A stretch of DNA of 64,000 nt from Verrucomicrobiaceae bacterium UBA1938 (GTDB lineage: Bacteria > Verrucomicrobiota > Verrucomicrobiia > Verrucomicrobiales > Verrucomicrobiaceae): contig DDFC01000009.1 of the NCBI GenBank assembly GCA_002336895.1, forward strand, positions 138,035-202,034, written 5' to 3'. Shown in pieces: positions 9,407 through 17,716 of the stretch (position 1 is the stretch's first letter; every line of letters begins with the position of its first letter). The notes beneath the pieces were generated by a model, which was given only the letters and a program-made list of their open reading frames with translations, had not been told where the DNA came from and made no database searches. A program made the translations under genes and the position numbers.

Positions 9407-10834
9407 TCAAGGCAGCGGCGGCAGGATCATGGCGCTGTCCTGGGTGGCTGCGTGCCATTGCTTCAAGGCGGCAAAGAGACGTTCGAGGTGCTGGCGTTGC
9501 GTCGGGTCGCCCACGAGATTATGCAGCTCGTCGGGATCACTTTGGAGATCGTAAAGCTCGATCAGCGGCGGCTTCCCACCCAGGGCATGCGGGTCCATCT
9601 CCTGCAGGATGCGAAAAGCCTCAGGAAACTGCGCTTTGACCCTCACGGTCTCTCCGTAGATGCGGTTGATCCACGGTTTCATGTCACGGAGGTCGGCATT
9701 GATGACCTTGGGCTCGTCGAGCCGGCAGCGGACGATCAGTTGATGAGTGGCGTCGATCACGCTTCGCTCCTCCATGCCGCGCGGCTGATTGAGGGAACGA
9801 CCGGAGACCTCGCTGAAGATGAAGTCATGGCCTCTGGCTTCAGCCCTGCCTTCCAGCAGCGGCTTGAGGCTGATGCCATGAAGCGGGGTCTCATAACGAA
9901 TGCTGAGTACGTCCAGCAGCGTCGGCAGCAGGTCCAGCTCGCTGACCAGCGCATCGCTGACGAGCGGCCTGCCTCCGGGCAGACGAATGACGAGCGGAAT
10001 ATGCACACCTAGATGAAAGGGGGTCATCTTGCCATGCGGGTAGGCCGGTCCGTGATCCCCCATGAAGATGACAAGGGTGTTTGCTTCCTGTCCCGATTCC
10101 CTCAGAGCAGCCATCACCTCCCCCACCACGTGGTCATTGCGCTGCACACCGTCAAGATACTCGGCCCAGTCACGCCGCGCCACCGGGGTGTCCGGCAGAT
10201 GGGCTGGCAGTTTCACCTTTGCCGGGTCGATGCTGATGGGCTGCTTCTCGCTGTCCACAAAAGGCCGGTGGGTAAATGTCGTGCTGTTGTGCATCAGGAA
10301 CCACGGCTTTCCTGCCGCGCGTTGGATCACCCGGGCGAGCGCTTGTTTGGAGCCTGCCTTTGGAATGAAGTCGTTGTAGGGAAAGCGTTCGTTCGGAGAC
10401 ACATGCAGCTTTCCACTCACTGCGGTGTGGTAGCCATTCGCGGCGAGCATTTCCACCAGCGTCGCACCTTGCGAGCGAACGCGTGTGTGCAGGTATGGCG
10501 GCGCTTGCTTCTCCGCCTCTGTCAGTTTGTCGGCCGGTTTGAGGTAGTTGTTGGTGTTGTTGATCAGCCCGTTAGTATGCGATTGCAGGCCGGTCATGAT
10601 GCAGGCCTTGGACGCAGAGCAGACCGGATACCCCACATACGCACGACGAAAGAGCACCCCGCTAGCCGCCAGCGCATCCATGTGCGGCGTCTTCACATCC
10701 GTCGTGCCCAGGGCCCCCATATGCGCTCCCTGGTCCTCAGTGAGAATGAACAGAATGTTGGTCCGCGGCTCTCCTGCGAAAGACGAGAGCGCGCAGAAGA
10801 ATGACAAAACGAGTATGGCCGGGAAACGGTGCAT
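9407..10834 (-). CDS. Secreted sulfatase with variant CSASK active-site signature
   Basis: A 475-residue sulfatase-fold protein with signal MHRFPAILVLSFFCALSSFAG. The first metal motif reads FILTEDQGAHMG, so Glu replaces the first of the usual two Asp. The formylglycine region reads C72-S-A-S-K (VCSASKACIMTGLQSHTNG) rather than C-x-P-S-R. The second metal pair is Asp-His (MGDHGPAYPHGK). Maturation enzymes usually tolerate Ala for Pro; Lys for Arg is rarer, though I recall similar SASK sequences in planctomycete sulfatases. It is likely an active sulfatase of a divergent, sulfamidase-like subfamily. It is the first gene of the minus-strand array and carries the shared upstream motif. Confidence 0.9.
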   Translation of the reverse strand: MHRFPAILVLSFFCALSSFAGEPRTNILFILTEDQGAHMGALGTTDVKTPHMDALAASGVLFRRAYVGYPVCSASKACIMTGLQSHTNGLINNTNNYLKPADKLTEAEKQAPPYLHTRVRSQGATLVEMLAANGYHTAVSGKLHVSPNERFPYNDFIPKAGSKQALARVIQRAAGKPWFLMHNSTTFTHRPFVDSEKQPISIDPAKVKLPAHLPDTPVARRDWAEYLDGVQRNDHVVGEVMAALRESGQEANTLVIFMGDHGPAYPHGKMTPFHLGVHIPLVIRLPGGRPLVSDALVSELDLLPTLLDVLSIRYETPLHGISLKPLLEGRAEARGHDFIFSEVSGRSLNQPRGMEERSVIDATHQLIVRCRLDEPKVINADLRDMKPWINRIYGETVRVKAQFPEAFRILQEMDPHALGGKPPLIELYDLQSDPDELHNLVGDPTQRQHLERLFAALKQWHAATQDSAMILPPLP

Positions 10835-10840
10835 GGCCCC

Positions 10841-10891
10841 GTGTAACGAACGGCACTTTCATGACATCTCAGCAAATAATGTGTCTGATTC
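10841..10891 (-). promoter_or_regulatory. Shared two-part upstream motif (sulfatase 9407-10834)
   Basis: On the minus strand GAATCAGACACAT (10879-10891), TTTGCTGAGATG (10865-10876) and CGTTACAC (10841-10848) precede the ATG by 6 nt. The spacing between TTTGCT and GTTACAC equals that upstream of the 7919-9337 sulfatase. GAATC-x-GACACAT is also found upstream of the DUF1080-dehydrogenase gene. Confidence 0.5.
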
Positions 10892-10936
10892 AGCAGCGGG
10901 GCTTGTCATTTGCCGGGCCTCTTTTAGCATGCCGAC

Positions 10937-11395
10937 ATGAGCTCGAAACCTACGAATGCCACCGCCAAGCAGTCAGCCGAATACGCAATCTACAAGCCCA
11001 ACAGCCGTAACACCGGTGGTGTGATCCGCTTCGAGTTCAATCGCGCCAAAGGTGCCGTCTTTGTGGACGCCGCCTCGCAGTGCGGGGAGAAGCAGTTCGA
11101 CTGGGAGCAGAAGATCACCATGAAGTGGGCTCTTTCTGATCTCGGCACTGTGCTGGCCACGCTGCAGGGCCGTCAGCAGCAGGCCAAGCTCTTCCATCAG
11201 TCTGAAAAAGCCAACAGCGCCTTCGAGCTGACCTTTCGTGACGACCCGCAAAAGGCCCCCTACTTCATGAGCATGTCACGCCAGGAGGCGTCCTCCAAGA
11301 GCGTGAAGAAAGTCACCATCCCAGTGACACATTCCGAGGCGGCGATCCTCGAAACCGCGCTGAGGGCTGCCATCACGCGGCTAATCGGGTGGTGA
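10937..11395 (+). CDS. Whirly-like ssDNA/RNA-binding protein
   Basis: A 152-residue cytoplasmic protein that resembles the plant Whirly family (PF08536; single-stranded DNA-binding proteins of plastids and mitochondria). By eye, EKQFDWEQK aligns with the RQYDWSRK block, LSDLGTVL with VTEIGTLV, KLFHQSE with EFFHDPF, VTIPVTHSEAAIL with VYIPITKAEFAVL, and both end their last helix in LIGW. The two beta-sheets and C-terminal helix would be present at full length (Whirly domains are about 150-170 residues). The plant KGKAAL oligomerisation motif is only loosely matched (RAKGAVF). It is transcribed divergently from the sulfatase array with 102 nt between the starts. Function in bacteria is unknown to me. 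Confidence 0.65.
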   Translation: MSSKPTNATAKQSAEYAIYKPNSRNTGGVIRFEFNRAKGAVFVDAASQCGEKQFDWEQKITMKWALSDLGTVLATLQGRQQQAKLFHQSEKANSAFELTFRDDPQKAPYFMSMSRQEASSKSVKKVTIPVTHSEAAILETALRAAITRLIGW

Positions 11396-11405
11396 GAATC
11401 GCCCG

Positions 11406-11436
11406 GCGCCTAAGGCGCGCGGACCTCCGAGTCCGC
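11406..11436. terminator. Tandem hairpins between convergent genes
   Basis: Two adjacent palindromes lie between the Whirly-like gene and the P450 gene, which converge here: GCGCC-TAA-GGCGC (11406-11418) and GCGGAC-CTCCGA-GTCCGC (11419-11436). No clear T-run follows, so they may be a bidirectional terminator or a REP-like element. Confidence 0.45.
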
Positions 11437-11522
11437 AGCACTCCTCAGACACCCCACCCTCCGCATTACCCAGTCATCCCGTCGGCCCTTTGGTTTTGTG
11501 GTATGTAAAGTGCCTGCTATGT

Positions 11523-12668
11523 TCAAGGAAGCGCTGCCAGCTTCACCACGAGCGAGTCATAACCGAGCGTGCGATCAAACTTCGCCTCATGCTCCACACG
11601 CTCCTCGGCTTTCAAAATAGTGATGCTCTTCACGCGCTCGCAGCACAGTCTCAGCAGCGTACGCAGGATGAGCCGCGCGTGCGGTGCACCCAGGCAGAGA
11701 TGCGTGCCAAAGCCAAAGCTGAGATGCGGATTCGGTTTGCGGTCCAGGCGCACCTCTTCTGGCTGCGGGAAGGCGGCGGCATCAAAATTGGCCGAGGCCC
11801 ATGCGAGGGAGATGCGTTCCCCGGCTTTGACCGTCACACCGTTTACGTCGGTATCCACCGGGCACACACGGCCAATGTGCGTGAGCGGCATGAAGACGCG
11901 GAAAAACTCTTCGCTGGCCAGCGTGATGCGCTTCGGGTCCTCGCGCAGAAACTCAAGCGCCTCCGGATGCTCCGCCAGATAACCCAGTGCGCAGGAAATC
12001 GTGTGAATGATCGTGTCACGCCCCCCGGCAAAGGCGAGATTAGCGAAGCCCATCATCTCCTCGCGGGTGAGTTTGCGTCCGCGATACTCTGCCTGCGTCA
12101 GCGCACTGAAAAAATCCTCGCCGGGATTCGCCTCAGCACGGTCAAACTGCGCGTGCAGGTAGTCCTCCAGCACGTTGCCTTTTTTAAACTCGCCGCCGGT
12201 GACCTTGAAGACATGGATGCCCCAGCCGATCCAGGTCTCGCCCTCGGACGCGGGCACATTAAGAAGATGGGTCAGTGCGCGTGACTGGATGGGCAGTGCG
12301 AACTCGTTCACGATCTCGATGGAGTCACGGCTCAGCGCCTCCGTAAGCATGCCCTCCATCAGCGCCTCCACCTGCGCGATCATCGCCGGGTCTTTGGAGC
12401 GCTGGAAGAAGGGCTCCACGATGGCGCGGTAGTCGGTGTGCTCAGGCGGATTGGTCTCGATGGGGAGCTGGCGCATAGTGCGCACGGCCTCCTCGGAGGG
12501 AATCGGCACCCTGAAGGGTGCGTCCGAGCTGAAGGCCTGCCAGTCCTTCGCCGCCTTGCGTACGTCCTCATGGCGAAGGATCATGGTAATGTCTTCACCA
12601 TGAAAAGGGCACTTCATCACGCCGGAGGTGCTGCGTGCTTCGCGGAAGGGGTCTGAGAAAGCGGGCAT
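11523..12668 (-). CDS. Cytochrome P450
   Basis: A 381-residue soluble bacterial-type P450. The I-helix motif is AGGRDTI, the K-helix ExxR is EFFR, and the heme loop is FGFGTHLCLGAPHAR with axial Cys325. There is no membrane anchor, so electrons would come from a separate ferredoxin or flavodoxin partner, which is not nearby. The N-terminus is short (MPAFSDPFREARST). It lies 90 nt downstream of the sulfatase at 12759-14183 on the same strand and may be co-transcribed. Known marine bacterial P450s demethylate methylated algal sugars; that role here is only an inference from the sulfatase context. Confidence 0.95.
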   Translation of the reverse strand: MPAFSDPFREARSTSGVMKCPFHGEDITMILRHEDVRKAAKDWQAFSSDAPFRVPIPSEEAVRTMRQLPIETNPPEHTDYRAIVEPFFQRSKDPAMIAQVEALMEGMLTEALSRDSIEIVNEFALPIQSRALTHLLNVPASEGETWIGWGIHVFKVTGGEFKKGNVLEDYLHAQFDRAEANPGEDFFSALTQAEYRGRKLTREEMMGFANLAFAGGRDTIIHTISCALGYLAEHPEALEFLREDPKRITLASEEFFRVFMPLTHIGRVCPVDTDVNGVTVKAGERISLAWASANFDAAAFPQPEEVRLDRKPNPHLSFGFGTHLCLGAPHARLILRTLLRLCCERVKSITILKAEERVEHEAKFDRTLGYDSLVVKLAALP

Positions 12669-12758
12669 AGGAAGAGAGAAGTGAAACGCTCAACGCTTTC
12701 AGTGCAACCTTTGTGCTTTGTAGGATGATGCCTGCGGCCTGTGCAAAGGCCGTTCCGC

Positions 12759-14183
12759 TTATTTCTTCTTCGCCTTGCCAGCCTTTGCGGCCGGTTTTGC
12801 CGGAGCAGTGGGATCTTCGTTGATCGCCCCATGCCACTGCGGAGCGATGTTTTTGGCGTCCCACTCCTCCCAGGCCTTGGAGAGTTTGGCCACGATCTCA
12901 GGCTTTGCCGCCGCGAGATCATGCTCCTCGCCGATGTCCGTGCTCAGATCGTATAGCTTCCAGCCGGACTGCGTCTTGGCTTCCATGTCTCGCACATCCA
13001 CCAGTTTCCAGTTTCCTTCGCGGATGGCCTTTTGCGGTCCAAAGCGCCAGGCCAGCATGTCATGCGGCCGCGTGGAGACCTCGCCTTTCAGGTGAGGCAG
13101 CAGATTCACGCCTTCCACACCTGCGGGCTGCTTCGCGGCGGTGATGGCGCAGGCCGTGGGCAGGATGTCCATGGTGCTCACCGGCTGGTCATAGGTCCTG
13201 CCAGCGGGCAGCTTGCCCGGCCAGCTCACAAAGAACGGCACCCGAATGCCGCCCTCCAGCGTCTGGCCCTTGTCTCCACGCAGCGGGGTGTTGACGCCCG
13301 TGTTGTAAGCAAAGAAGGGCTTCCTGCCGGAGCCTCCGTTGTCGCTGAAGAAGAACACCAGCGTGTTGGGATGCTTCGCTTTCAGCTCGGCAGTGAGGCG
13401 GCCGATGTCATCGTCAAGCGCCAGCAGCAGGGCGAGATAGCCACGCCGGTTGGGGTCCGTGACATCCGCAGGAATGCGGTCTTTCACCCTGTCCGCGATC
13501 TCCAGCGGCGTGTGCACGGCGTTGTAGGCCAGGTAGAGAAACCAGGGCTTGGCCGCATTCCGCCCCATGAAGCCCAGCGCTTCATCGGTGAAAAGGTCCG
13601 TGGCGTAACCATCCAGATGCTGCAGCTCGCGGCCGCGGTAGATCATGTTGTGCGAATGCGCGGAGCCAAACTCAGGCTCGGCATCCTTGTGCAGCAGGTA
13701 GTTATGCCCGCCCACGAGGAAGCCAAAGAACTCATCAAACCCGCGCGACTGCGGGTGATGTGCCGCATCAAAGCCCTGATGCCATTTGCCGATGAGCGCG
13801 GTGGAGTAGCCGTTATCGTGCAGCACATTGGCAATCGTACGCTGATCCAGCGGCAGCCCCAGCTTTTCCTCGTCTCCCACATGCGGGTTAAACTCATGCC
13901 CAAACCGCGTCTGCGATTTCCCCGTGAGGAACCCAGCTCGCGAAGGGCTGCAATACGGCGCCGTCACATACCCATTCGTACACCGCACCCCGCTGGCCGC
14001 GAGAGCATCAATGTTCGGCGTCGGCACCGCCTTGCCGCCATGCACGCCGATGTCCGCATAACCAAGATCATCCGCGACGATGACGAGGATGTTGGGCTTT
14101 TCCGCAGCAGAAACCATGGAAGGAAAAGCTGCGGCCAGGATCAAGCCACGGAAGGCGTGAAGAATCGTGGAATGGAGTTTCAT
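12759..14183 (-). CDS. Secreted sulfatase, CSPSR type
   Basis: A 474-residue S1-type sulfatase. I start it at the ATG at 14181-14183, which gives a signal ending FPSMVSAAEKPN; the frame is open seven codons further. Metal motif VIVADDLGYAD, formylglycine site C78-S-P-S-R (YCSPSRAGFLTGKSQ), LIGKWHQGFD and FSDNGGS are all intact. The tail is Lys/Ala rich (KPAAKAGKAKKK). It follows the DUF1080-dehydrogenase gene by 88 nt but has its own copy of the shared upstream motif, so it may be separately initiated. Confidence 0.93.
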   Translation of the reverse strand: MKLHSTILHAFRGLILAAAFPSMVSAAEKPNILVIVADDLGYADIGVHGGKAVPTPNIDALAASGVRCTNGYVTAPYCSPSRAGFLTGKSQTRFGHEFNPHVGDEEKLGLPLDQRTIANVLHDNGYSTALIGKWHQGFDAAHHPQSRGFDEFFGFLVGGHNYLLHKDAEPEFGSAHSHNMIYRGRELQHLDGYATDLFTDEALGFMGRNAAKPWFLYLAYNAVHTPLEIADRVKDRIPADVTDPNRRGYLALLLALDDDIGRLTAELKAKHPNTLVFFFSDNGGSGRKPFFAYNTGVNTPLRGDKGQTLEGGIRVPFFVSWPGKLPAGRTYDQPVSTMDILPTACAITAAKQPAGVEGVNLLPHLKGEVSTRPHDMLAWRFGPQKAIREGNWKLVDVRDMEAKTQSGWKLYDLSTDIGEEHDLAAAKPEIVAKLSKAWEEWDAKNIAPQWHGAINEDPTAPAKPAAKAGKAKKK

Positions 14184-14187
14184 GGGA

Positions 14188-14225
14188 CGTTGATAACGAA
14201 GCACAGAGATTGATCTCCCAGCAAA
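14188..14225 (-). promoter_or_regulatory. Shared two-part upstream motif (sulfatase 12759-14183)
   Basis: On the minus strand TTTGCTGGGAGATC (14212-14225) is followed by CGTTATCAACG (14188-14198), ending 4 nt before the ATG. Blocks and spacing (22 nt against 23) match the copies at 9343 and 10841. Confidence 0.45.
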
Positions 14226-14271
14226 AGCAGGGAGCTTTCAAAAACCGTCGAGGAAAGGATATTGGCTTAGC

Positions 14272-17200
14272 TTACTTCCCAAACATCGCATTCCCCTTGT
14301 CGCCGCCGCTGAGGACGTAGGCGACGAGGTCGAGGATCTCGTCTTTCTTGAGCATGGCGAGGAGCATGGGCGGCATGGGGGAGACGGTGCTGAGCTCGAT
14401 GCTCTTCACCTCCTTGCGGTCCACGTTCACGCGCTGGTTGGGGTCGGTGAGGTCGGTGTTGAGGGTCACGCCGTCGCCGCTGAGGTTCACCACCACGCCG
14501 CTCATCACGCTGCCGTCGTTCTTGGTGACGATGATGGGGGCGAACTGCTCGTTGATGACCTTGCTGGGGTTGATGATGTTATCCAGCAGGTCATGCGGAC
14601 TGTAGCGGCCGCCTGCGCCGGTGAGGTCCGGGCCGGTCATGCCGCCGGCATTGCCAAAGCGGTGGCAGGTGTAGCAGGCGGCGGCGGTGAACATCTTGCG
14701 GCCGTTTTCAAAGCTGCGGCCTTTCATGCCGGTTTTGGCGGCGGCGCTGAGTTCATCCAGCGTCCACATCGTCGGTGTGCGGCCCACAAACATCGCGCCG
14801 ACATTCTCAATGGCGGATTTGCGCTCCGGCTTCTTCGCGATGAGTTCAGCCAGCTGCGTGTTTTCCTCAGGCGTGAACGTGGTCAGGCTGTCGTTGCGGA
14901 TGAACTCGATGAATTTGTCAAAGCTGGCGCCGCCCTTGTAGTTCGCGGCCTTGAGGAACCACTCCAGCTGCTGCGTGCGCAGCTCCTTGGTCCAGCCGGT
15001 TTTCAGAAAGCGCAGGCTGCGGGCGTATTCCATCTGCGGCTCCTGGCTCTCAGCAGCGGCGATGAGCGCCATGCCCTTGGCGGCAGCCTTCGGATCCTGG
15101 AGATAGCCGAGGGTTTCCGTGAGCAGCCAGTTGAGCTCGAAGTTGTCCGCCGGATACGCAGGATCGAGCTTGGCGATGATCGCAGCCACGATGGCATCGT
15201 CCGGATTGCCAAAGCGATGCAGCACGATCTCAGTGAGGCGCACGTAGGCCATGCGCTGCTCATTGTTCAGCTTGGTAAAGTCACGCTTCAGCAGCGCAGC
15301 CAAGATCTTGTCACGCATCGCCGTATTCACCACATGGTCCGGAGCGCGGTGTGTGGGGCACACGCCCGTGACACGAACGAGCGCCAGCAGGGCTTCAAGT
15401 TGTGCAGTGGCATTCTTTTCATTCAGCGCCTTGGCTTCCCATTCAGAAAGCGGATTGTGCTCCAGCACCGTGCGCGCAGCGGCGCGGATGTAGTGGTCCT
15501 TGTCACTGAGATGTGGCCAGGCAAAGGCCACAGCCTTCGCGTCTGCCTTGCCGTGAAATGCCTCCAACTGATGGCGCAGGTTGGCACCTGCCGTGATCTG
15601 CGGTTCGTGTATCGCGGGTGCGGTCGACTCCTTGCCCGTGTATGTCACACGATACAGCCCACTCTGCACACGACGGCCGCCGATCGTAAAATACATCGCA
15701 CCATCAGGGCCTATGATCGCATCACTCACCGGCAGCGGTCCGCCGGTGACAAACTCTTCCTTCGTGGCGGTGTAAGTGGAACCGCTGGGCGTGAGATGCA
15801 CGGCGTAAATTTTACCCCAGCTCCAGTCGAGCGCATAAAAAGCGTCCTGATATTTGGCGGGAAACTTCGCGCCGTAGCCAAAGGTGCAGCCGGTGGGCGA
15901 GCCCGGGCCGATGTTCAGCGTGGCGGGCAGGTTGTCATAGTAGAACTCGGGGTATTTGCCCGCGCCATTGCGCCAGCCGTATTCGCCGCCGCTCACCACA
16001 TGGTTGATGCGCGTGGGGCGGTACCAGGAGGTGTTGAAATCATACTCCATGTCCGCGTCATACACGAAGAGCTCGCCTTCGCGGTTCACACCGCCGTCGT
16101 AGATGTTGCGGAAGCCGGAGGCGAAAATCTCAAACTGCTTCCCATCCGGTGAGAAACGGTAAACGATGCCGCCCGGAGCCATGACGTGGCGGTTGTGGCC
16201 ACGGCCGTCCGGCATGCGCGGCAGCAGGTGGTCATCGCCCCAGAGCTTGGCCACGGGAGAGGTGTCCAGCGTACCAGCCTTCGGCCCTTCCTTCAGCACA
16301 GCATTGTTCCCGCTGATGAGGTAGAGCCCCTTCCCGTCCGGTGTTTTCAAAATGGCATGCACGCCGTGGTCGCTGCCCGCATCAAACTCCCGCAGCATCT
16401 CCACTTTGTCCGGCATGTCGTCATTGTTGCTGTCAGTGATGCGGTACACGCCGCTGGGGATCTTCTTTTCGTAATCGTTCACGCCGATGTAAAGGGCGCC
16501 AAAGGCAAAGAGCATGCCGTTCACGCCACGGATCTCCGCAGCCACCTTCTGCACATCGGCAGCCTTCAGCGGCTGCCCTGCGGCAGGTGGGTTGAAGCGA
16601 TAGAGCGCGCCATACTGGTCGCTGGCATAGATGCGGCCTTTGTCGTCCGCGCAAAGGTTCACCCAGGATCCCTGCTCGCCGCCGGGGACGGAATAGAGGA
16701 GCTCCACTTTGAAATCGGGCAGCGTCTTGATGTTCGTGACCGGTGTGGCCACATTCGCACCTATGGCCGGCCCCACCGCCTCTGCGCGCTTCGGCTTCCC
16801 CTTGGCGGCAGCGTTCTTGCCCTTGGCATCACCCTTGGCCGGTGCAGCTGCCTTGCCTTTGCCCTTCGCGGGGGCCTTGGCCTCGATGATCTGCGCATCG
16901 CTGGGGATGGCCGACTTCTCAAACGAGATCACGCCGCCGTCCGGCAGTTCCTTGAGCATCACATCCTTGATCTGCACCTTCATCGCCGGCCCACGGTGAA
17001 TCTGAAAAGCGACCAAGCCTTCCAGCGCACGCTTTGATTCCTCAAAGTCCAGCAGGTCGATCGTCACCTTGCCGTCGATCTTATGGATCAAATGATTGCC
17101 CTGAGCGATGACGGTGTACTCGTGCCATTCGGCGATGTCCACCTTCACCGGCTCGTGCTCGGAGGCCAGCCAGCGTTTGCCCTCGGGATCAATCACCACC

Positions 17201-17604
17201 CCCTGCCCGTTCTGCACGATGATGCCGCGGCCACGCTCCTCATACACCATCGCGTTGTTCGGCGTTGCCGGGTGAATGTCACACTGATAGCCGCCGATGG
17301 ACCACTTGCCGTTCTCCGGCAGCTCCTTGCTCCGGTACTGGATGCCCGTGTTGTTGCCGCTTTCCTTGATCTTCACATGCAGCTCAAAGTTCTTCACCTT
17401 GCCGCCGCGCCAGATGAGAAACTGGTTGTACGTGAGCTGCTCCGGCCCGGTGGTCTTGCCCGTGATGCAGCCGTCCTCAACGCTCCACAGCTCGGGATTG
17501 CCATCCCAGCCGGTGAGGTCCTTGCCGTTGAAAAGCGGTTTAAAGCCGTCCTGTGCGGAGGCGAAGGAGGTGAACAGGAGGGATAGAAAAAGAAGACGGT
17601 TCAT
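14272..17604 (-). CDS. DUF1080 - PVC-type dehydrogenase - c-heme protein
   Basis: A 1110-residue exported protein starting at the ATG at 17602-17604 with signal MNRLLFLSLLFTSFASA. Residues about 20-235 form a DUF1080 (3-keto-disaccharide hydrolase) domain opening GFKPLFNGKDLTGWDG. A Lys/Ala/Gly linker follows (about 245-280). Next is a Pirellula/Verrucomicrobium-type membrane-bound dehydrogenase beta-propeller (about 300-670), then a helical, HEAT-like stretch and a c-type heme domain with C977-Y-T-C-H. Joining a glycan-cleaving domain to an oxidising, electron-passing module suggests attack on oxidised (3-keto) sugars outside the cytoplasm. The substrate is not known. A motif shared with three sulfatases lies upstream. 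Confidence 0.9.
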   Translation of the reverse strand: MNRLLFLSLLFTSFASAQDGFKPLFNGKDLTGWDGNPELWSVEDGCITGKTTGPEQLTYNQFLIWRGGKVKNFELHVKIKESGNNTGIQYRSKELPENGKWSIGGYQCDIHPATPNNAMVYEERGRGIIVQNGQGVVIDPEGKRWLASEHEPVKVDIAEWHEYTVIAQGNHLIHKIDGKVTIDLLDFEESKRALEGLVAFQIHRGPAMKVQIKDVMLKELPDGGVISFEKSAIPSDAQIIEAKAPAKGKGKAAAPAKGDAKGKNAAAKGKPKRAEAVGPAIGANVATPVTNIKTLPDFKVELLYSVPGGEQGSWVNLCADDKGRIYASDQYGALYRFNPPAAGQPLKAADVQKVAAEIRGVNGMLFAFGALYIGVNDYEKKIPSGVYRITDSNNDDMPDKVEMLREFDAGSDHGVHAILKTPDGKGLYLISGNNAVLKEGPKAGTLDTSPVAKLWGDDHLLPRMPDGRGHNRHVMAPGGIVYRFSPDGKQFEIFASGFRNIYDGGVNREGELFVYDADMEYDFNTSWYRPTRINHVVSGGEYGWRNGAGKYPEFYYDNLPATLNIGPGSPTGCTFGYGAKFPAKYQDAFYALDWSWGKIYAVHLTPSGSTYTATKEEFVTGGPLPVSDAIIGPDGAMYFTIGGRRVQSGLYRVTYTGKESTAPAIHEPQITAGANLRHQLEAFHGKADAKAVAFAWPHLSDKDHYIRAAARTVLEHNPLSEWEAKALNEKNATAQLEALLALVRVTGVCPTHRAPDHVVNTAMRDKILAALLKRDFTKLNNEQRMAYVRLTEIVLHRFGNPDDAIVAAIIAKLDPAYPADNFELNWLLTETLGYLQDPKAAAKGMALIAAAESQEPQMEYARSLRFLKTGWTKELRTQQLEWFLKAANYKGGASFDKFIEFIRNDSLTTFTPEENTQLAELIAKKPERKSAIENVGAMFVGRTPTMWTLDELSAAAKTGMKGRSFENGRKMFTAAACYTCHRFGNAGGMTGPDLTGAGGRYSPHDLLDNIINPSKVINEQFAPIIVTKNDGSVMSGVVVNLSGDGVTLNTDLTDPNQRVNVDRKEVKSIELSTVSPMPPMLLAMLKKDEILDLVAYVLSGGDKGNAMFGK

Positions 17605-17613
17605 GGTTGGGCG

Positions 17614-17668
17614 CGTGGATAAACGCACCCGTCTGTCCAAAACTACCGGCAAAGGATGTGTCGGATTC
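17614..17668 (-). promoter_or_regulatory. Shared upstream motif, diverged copy (DUF1080-dehydrogenase)
   Basis: On the minus strand GAATCCGACACAT (17656-17668), TTTGCCGGTAG (17643-17653) and GTTTATCCAC (17614-17623) occur in the same order and with the same 23-nt spacing as the sulfatase copies. The right block is less well conserved and lies about 10 nt before the ATG. Confidence 0.4.
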
Positions 17669-17716
17669 GGCAAAACGGCCTGATCAGCCTTCGATGCCCC
17701 AGAAATACAGATGCCC

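Noticed and set aside
13032..14213. Plus-strand open frame of about 393 codons
   Set aside because: Antisense to the sulfatase at 12759-14183, which has the full catalytic signature.
14593..16152. Plus-strand open frame of about 519 codons
   Set aside because: Antisense to the DUF1080-dehydrogenase gene; composition is shadow-like and no motif is present.
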